A stretch of DNA of 64,000 nt from Bacillus mycoides (lineage in GTDB: Bacteria; Bacillota; Bacilli; Bacillales; Bacillaceae_G): positions 62,001 to 126,000 of the forward strand of contig NZ_LXLV01000019.1 of the NCBI RefSeq assembly GCF_001757995.1, read 5' to 3'. The notes under the pieces were generated by a model, which did no database searches, had not been told where the DNA came from, and saw only the letters and a program-made list of their open reading frames with translations. The translations under genes and the position numbers were made by a program. Each line of letters starts with the position of its first letter. Within the stretch, counting starts at the first letter, position 1. Of the stretch, positions 60,074 to 64,000 are shown piece by piece.

Positions 60074-60637
60074 ATGAAGAAAACTTTGAAAAAAGAAGGG
60101 CTAGAGTGGATAAGAACAATTTTAATTGGTGTACTATTAGCTGTATTTTTTCGAACGTTTTTCTTTTCAACGTACGTTGTAGAGGGGAAGTCAATGATGC
60201 CGACATTGCAAGATGGCAATATGCTCGTTGTGAATAAGGTGAGTTATCAAGTGGGGGACTTGAACAGGTTTGATGTCGTTGTATTTCATGCAAATAAAAA
60301 AGAGGACTATGTAAAGCGAATTATCGGTTTACCTGGGGATCATATCGAATATAAGCATGATAAGCTATATATAAATGGTCAATTTATTGATGAGCCTTAT
60401 TTAGAGAAGTATAAGAAAGAGATAAATGGAAGGCAACTAACAGGCGATTTTAAATTAGAAGAGTTAACGAAAGAAAAGATTGTGCCACCCGGGTTTATTT
60501 TTGTAGTAGGTGATAACCGCCTCGGGAGTTGGGATAGTAGGCACTTTGGATTTGTAAAAGCTGATACAGTTGTAGGAAAAGTTGATTTACGATATTGGCC
60601 AATTCAAGAGGTGCAAACGAATTTTTCAAAAGGTTGA
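60074..60637 (+). CDS. sipV: Type I signal peptidase (SipV-like)
   Basis: A membrane-anchored serine protease that removes signal peptides from exported proteins. The 187-residue enzyme has one N-terminal membrane segment (about 13-33), the catalytic Ser40 in VEGKSMMPTL, the general-base Lys81 in DYVKRIIGLPGD, and GDNRLGSWDSRHFGFV near 150, all consistent with the Bacillus Sip type. The ATG follows GAGGGGAGAAGCG, 56 bp after yhjE. By gene order it corresponds to sipV. Confidence 0.95.
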   Translation: MKKTLKKEGLEWIRTILIGVLLAVFFRTFFFSTYVVEGKSMMPTLQDGNMLVVNKVSYQVGDLNRFDVVVFHANKKEDYVKRIIGLPGDHIEYKHDKLYINGQFIDEPYLEKYKKEINGRQLTGDFKLEELTKEKIVPPGFIFVVGDNRLGSWDSRHFGFVKADTVVGKVDLRYWPIQEVQTNFSKG

Positions 60638-60658
60638 TATAATAGGGAGAAGTATAGG

Positions 60659-60690
60659 AAAAGACAAACAAATCGGTTTGTCTTTTTTCG
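60659..60690 (+). terminator. Terminator between sipV and addB
   Basis: AAAAGACAAAC and GTTTGTCTTTT pair around a 6-base loop, then TTTTCG. It lies 22 bp after the sipV stop. Confidence 0.9.
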
Positions 60691-60753
60691 TGTCCTATAA
60701 TACAATTATGGTAGCAAACTAACGTTCGTTATGTAAGTGAAAGGTGGGGTTAC

Positions 60754-63700
60754 ATGTCACTTCGATTTGTGATTGGTAGAGCTGGAAGTGGAAAAAGTAC
60801 ACTTTGTTTACGCGAAGTGCAAGAAGAGTTAAAGCAGCGTCCAAGAGGGAAAACAATATTATATCTTGTGCCAGAACAGATGACATTCCAAACGCAGCAG
60901 GCGTTAATTGGTAGCGAGGATGTAAGAGGTTCTATTCGGGCACAGGTTTTTAGTTTTTCGCGATTAGCGTGGAAGGTGCTGCAAGAGGTTGGCGGAGCGA
61001 GCCGTCTTCATATTGATGAAGCCGGTGTACATATGTTACTTCGTAAAATTGTAGAATCTCGTAAAGATGGACTATCTGTGTTTCAAAAAGCAGCGGAGCA
61101 AAATGGCTTCTTTGAACACCTTGGTAGTATGATTGCGGAGTTTAAACGTTATAATGTGACGCCGTCTAACGTATATGAAATGTGGCAACAATTAGACGCG
61201 CATAGCAGTAGTGCAGAGCAAAAGCTACTAGCCAATAAAGTGTATGATTTACAGTTATTATATGATGATTTTGAACGTGCTTTAATCGGAAAATATTTAG
61301 ATTCAGAAGACTACTTACAATTATTAATTGAGAAGCTTTCAGACTCTGAGTATGTAAAAGGCGCGGAAATTTATATAGATGGATTCCATTCATTTTCTCC
61401 TCAAGAGCTAGAAATTGTTAGAGGGTTAATGAAATTAGGAACTAGAGTAACAATAACATTAACGATAGATGAAAAAACGTTAGCGCAGCCAGTGAATGAA
61501 TTGGATTTATTTTACGAAACGACGTTAACGTATGAAAGAATAAAACAAGTAGCGCGTGAAGAGAAAATAGAAATTGAAAAAACGGTTCCGCTTATGGAAC
61601 AGCCGCGTTTTCATTCGCAAGCATTAGCGCATTTAGAAAATCATTACGAAGCACGTCCAAATGAAAAATTTCACGGTGAAGCGAGTGTGACAATCAGTAC
61701 AGCAGCTAATTTACGAGCTGAAGTAGAAGGTGTTGCTCGTGAAATTCGAAGACTTGTGGCGGCTGAAGACTATCGTTACCGAGATATCGCAGTACTTCTT
61801 CGTAACGGAGAAAGTTATTATGATGTAATGCGAACGTTATTTACGGATTATAATATCCTGCATTTCATCGATGAAAAACGCCCGATGTCACATCATCCGC
61901 TAGTAGAATGTATTCGTTCGGCTTTAGAGATTATTAGCGGGAATTGGCGTTATGATGCAGTGTTCCGCTGTGTGAAAACAGAACTTTTATATCCACTAGA
62001 CGTAAGAAAAGAAGCGATGCGCGAAGAGATGGATGAGTTCGAAAACTACTGTTTAGCGTACGGTGTACAAGGGAAGAGATGGACTTCTGAAGATCCGTGG
62101 ATGTATCGTCGTTATCGTTCTCTTGATGATGCGAGCGAAATGATAACAGACAGTGAACGTGAAATGGAAGAGAAAATCAATCGACTTCGCGACGTTGTAA
62201 GAACACCAGTTATTCGCATGCAAAAAAGACTGAAGCGTGCTGGAACAGTTATGCAAATGTGCGAAGCGGTTTACTTATTTTTAGAAGAACTTGACGTTCC
62301 GAAGAAGTTAGAAGCATTACGTATTCGTGCAGAAGAAAGTGGAGATTTCTTATTTGCGACAGACCATGAGCAAGTATGGGAAGAAGTGATGAGCCTTCTT
62401 GATACGTTCGTTGAGATGCTTGGCGAAGAAAAAATGTCCCTGTCTATGTTTACTGATGTAATGACGACAGGTCTTGAAGCACTTCAATTTGCGAACATTC
62501 CGCCGTCACTAGATCAAGTGTTAGTTGCTAATATTGATCATTCTAGATTATCAGATATTAAAGCGACGTTCATTATTGGAGTAAATGAAGGAGTGATTCC
62601 AGCAGCGCCCATGGATGAAGGGATGCTTTCTGATGAGGAAAGAAATGTTCTCACCGCTGCAGGTATCGAATTAGCACCAACGACGAGACAGACTTTATTA
62701 GAAGAACAGTTCGTTATGTATCAAATGGTGACGAGAGCATCTGAGAAGTTATACATTTCCTGTCCGCTTGCGGATGAAGAAGGAAAGACGTTACTTGCTT
62801 CTAGTTTTATTAAGAAAATAAAAAGAATGTTCCCTGATGTGAAAGAATCATTTATTACGAATGACGTAAATGACTTATCACGTTCGGAACAAATCTCATA
62901 CGTAGCAACGCCAGAAGTAACTTTGTCTTACGTAATGCAGCAACTGCAGACGTGGAAGCGATACGGATTTGAAGGCAATTTAGACTTTTGGTGGGACGTA
63001 TATAACTTCTACGTTACTTCAGATGAATGGAAGCAAAAAAGTAGCCGTGTGTTATCAAGTTTATTCTACCGAAATCGTGCACAGAAACTAAGTACAGATG
63101 TAAGTAGGGATTTATATGGAGATACAATTAAGGGAAGCGTTTCTCGTATGGAACTATTTAATCGCTGTGCGTACGCTCATTTTGCTCAGCACGGTTTATC
63201 GCTAAGAGAGCGTGATATTTTCAAACTTGATGCGCCAGATATCGGTGAGCTATTCCATGCAGCGCTGAAGAGAATTGCAGACAAGCTATTACGTGAAAAT
63301 CGTACTTGGGCGGATTTATCAATAAAAGAGTGTGAACATCTTTCTACTTTAGTAATAGAAGAAATTGCACCGTTATTACAAAGACAAATTTTATTAAGTT
63401 CGAACCGTCATTTCTATTTAAAACAAAAACTACAACAAATCATTTTCCGTACATCACTTATTCTTCGTGAACATGCGAAGTCGAGTGGCTTTGTACCAGT
63501 TGATTTAGAAGTACCGTTCGGTATGGGCGGGACTGGATCGCTTCCGCCAATGGAATTTGCGTTGCCAAATGGTGTGAAGATGGAAGTAGTTGGCCGTATT
63601 GACCGTGTTGATAAGGCGGAAGATGAGAGTGGTACGTTCCTTCGTATTATTGACTATAAATCAAGTTCGAAAGCGTTAGATTTAACAGAAGTGTATTACG

Positions 63701-64000
63701 GACTCGCACTTCAAATGTTAACGTATTTAGATGTTGTTACTGCAAATGCACATACGTGGATGAAAAAGGGCAGTACTGCATCACCGGCGGGTGTATTGTA
63801 TTTCCATATTCATAACCCGATTGTTGAGATGAAAGGCGATGCATCTGAAGAAGAAATTGAAAAAGAAATTTTAAAGAAATTTAAAATGAAAGGGCTCGTA
63901 CTAGGAGATGCTGACGTTGTTCGTTTAATGGATAATAAACTTTCAACAGGAAGCTCTGATATTATTTCTGCTGGTTTGAAAAAAGATGGTAGTTTTAGTG
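60754..64000 (+). CDS. addB: ATP-dependent helicase/nuclease subunit B AddB (5' part)
   Basis: AddB with AddA forms the AddAB helicase-nuclease that resects double-strand ends and loads RecA at Chi. The frame runs from ATG at 60754 (behind AAAGGTGGGG) to the window end without a stop, giving 1082 codons; full-length AddB is about 1170. Walker [15 protein letters not shown] is at residues 8-21. The first iron-sulfur cysteine is in [16 protein letters not shown] (about residue 803) and the nuclease motif is the [12 protein letters not shown] region near 965. The other cluster cysteines lie beyond the window. Its position after sipV matches B. subtilis. Confidence 0.96.
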   Translation, partial: MSLRFVIGRAGSGKSTLCLREVQEELKQRPRGKTILYLVPEQMTFQTQQALIGSEDVRGSIRAQVFSFSRLAWKVLQEVGGASRLHIDEAGVHMLLRKIVESRKDGLSVFQKAAEQNGFFEHLGSMIAEFKRYNVTPSNVYEMWQQLDAHSSSAEQKLLANKVYDLQLLYDDFERALIGKYLDSEDYLQLLIEKLSDSEYVKGAEIYIDGFHSFSPQELEIVRGLMKLGTRVTITLTIDEKTLAQPVNELDLFYETTLTYERIKQVAREEKIEIEKTVPLMEQPRFHSQALAHLENHYEARPNEKFHGEASVTISTAANLRAEVEGVAREIRRLVAAEDYRYRDIAVLLRNGESYYDVMRTLFTDYNILHFIDEKRPMSHHPLVECIRSALEIISGNWRYDAVFRCVKTELLYPLDVRKEAMREEMDEFENYCLAYGVQGKRWTSEDPWMYRRYRSLDDASEMITDSEREMEEKINRLRDVVRTPVIRMQKRLKRAGTVMQMCEAVYLFLEELDVPKKLEALRIRAEESGDFLFATDHEQVWEEVMSLLDTFVEMLGEEKMSLSMFTDVMTTGLEALQFANIPPSLDQVLVANIDHSRLSDIKATFIIGVNEGVIPAAPMDEGMLSDEERNVLTAAGIELAPTTRQTLLEEQFVMYQMVTRASEKLYISCPLADEEGKTLLASSFIKKIKRMFPDVKESFITNDVNDLSRSEQISYVATPEVTLSYVMQQLQTWKRYGFEGNLDFWWDVYNFYVTSDEWKQKSSRVLSSLFYRNRAQKLSTDVSRDLYGDTIKGSVSRMELFNRCAYAHFAQHGLSLRERDIFKLDAPDIGELFHAALKRIADKLLRENRTWADLSIKECEHLSTLVIEEIAPLLQRQILLSSNRHFYLKQKLQQIIFRTSLILREHAKSSGFVPVDLEVPFGMGGTGSLPPMEFALPNGVKMEVVGRIDRVDKAEDESGTFLRIIDYKSSSKALDLTEVYYGLALQMLTYLDVVTANAHTWMKKGSTASPAGVLYFHIHNPIVEMKGDASEEEIEKEILKKFKMKGLVLGDADVVRLMDNKLSTGSSDIISAGLKKDGSFS

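Overview
The window reads as chromosomal DNA from a member of the Bacillus cereus group. The evidence is low GC, Firmicute-type ribosome binding sites with many GTG and TTG starts, proteins that match B. cereus group families closely (HemE, AceA, the cold-shock protein, a BslK-like NEAT-SLH protein, a cluster of small SLH proteins) and a bcr1-type repeat, a family described from this group. The backbone follows the order known in B. subtilis: pbpF-hemE-hemH-hemY, yhgD-yhgE, yhfH, yhfI-lplJ, yhfM, lcfB, yhfN, comK, yhjE-sipV, addB. Lineage-specific genes are inserted between these blocks. No tRNA, rRNA, CRISPR array, prophage or complete insertion sequence was seen.

Bases 1-16.1 kb: the end of a penicillin-binding protein, the haem operon hemEHY, a secreted multidomain nuclease, a membrane permease, a BlaI/BlaR1-like repressor-sensor pair with a strong inverted-repeat operator, and a TetR regulator (YhgD-like) with the giant YhgE/Pip membrane protein. 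Three 23-bp palindromes tie the last two together. Bases 16.1-25.9 kb: small PH-domain, GNAT and DinB genes, WYL and LacI regulators, then YhfH, YhfI, lipoate ligase LplJ, a YhfM-like lipoprotein and acyl-CoA ligase LcfB.

Bases 25.9-38.9 kb are rich in uptake systems. They hold a Fur-controlled NEAT-SLH surface haem protein, a four-gene sulfate ABC transporter with a structured leader, an Rpn-type nuclease, a metallophosphoesterase, an HD hydrolase, and an energy-coupling factor (ECF) transporter (S, T, A) divergent from an AraC regulator across a near-perfect Fur box. Bases 38.9-47.7 kb hold an ECF sigma/anti-sigma pair, an AraC-GyrI regulator, a complete bcr1 repeat, a two-component system divergent from a CPBP protease and three small membrane proteins, and the M48 protease YhfN.

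Bases 47.7-58.3 kb are the most eroded part: a DMT exporter, three tandem SLH genes (the first cut by a nonsense codon), the glyoxylate operon aceB-aceA, a cold-shock gene with a long leader, a glycosyltransferase pseudogene with several in-frame stops beside an intact FkbM methyltransferase, a short possibly truncated gene, and comK broken by one missing base. The window ends with a membrane protein built from an internal duplication, a decayed fragment, yhjE, sipV and the 5' part of addB, which runs off the end.

No wholly new defence or secretion system was recognised. The strongest candidates for undescribed biology are the Fur-boxed ECF importer with its AraC regulator, the attenuator-like leader of the sulfate operon, and the two-component/CPBP/small-membrane-protein island with its 11-bp-phased direct repeats.
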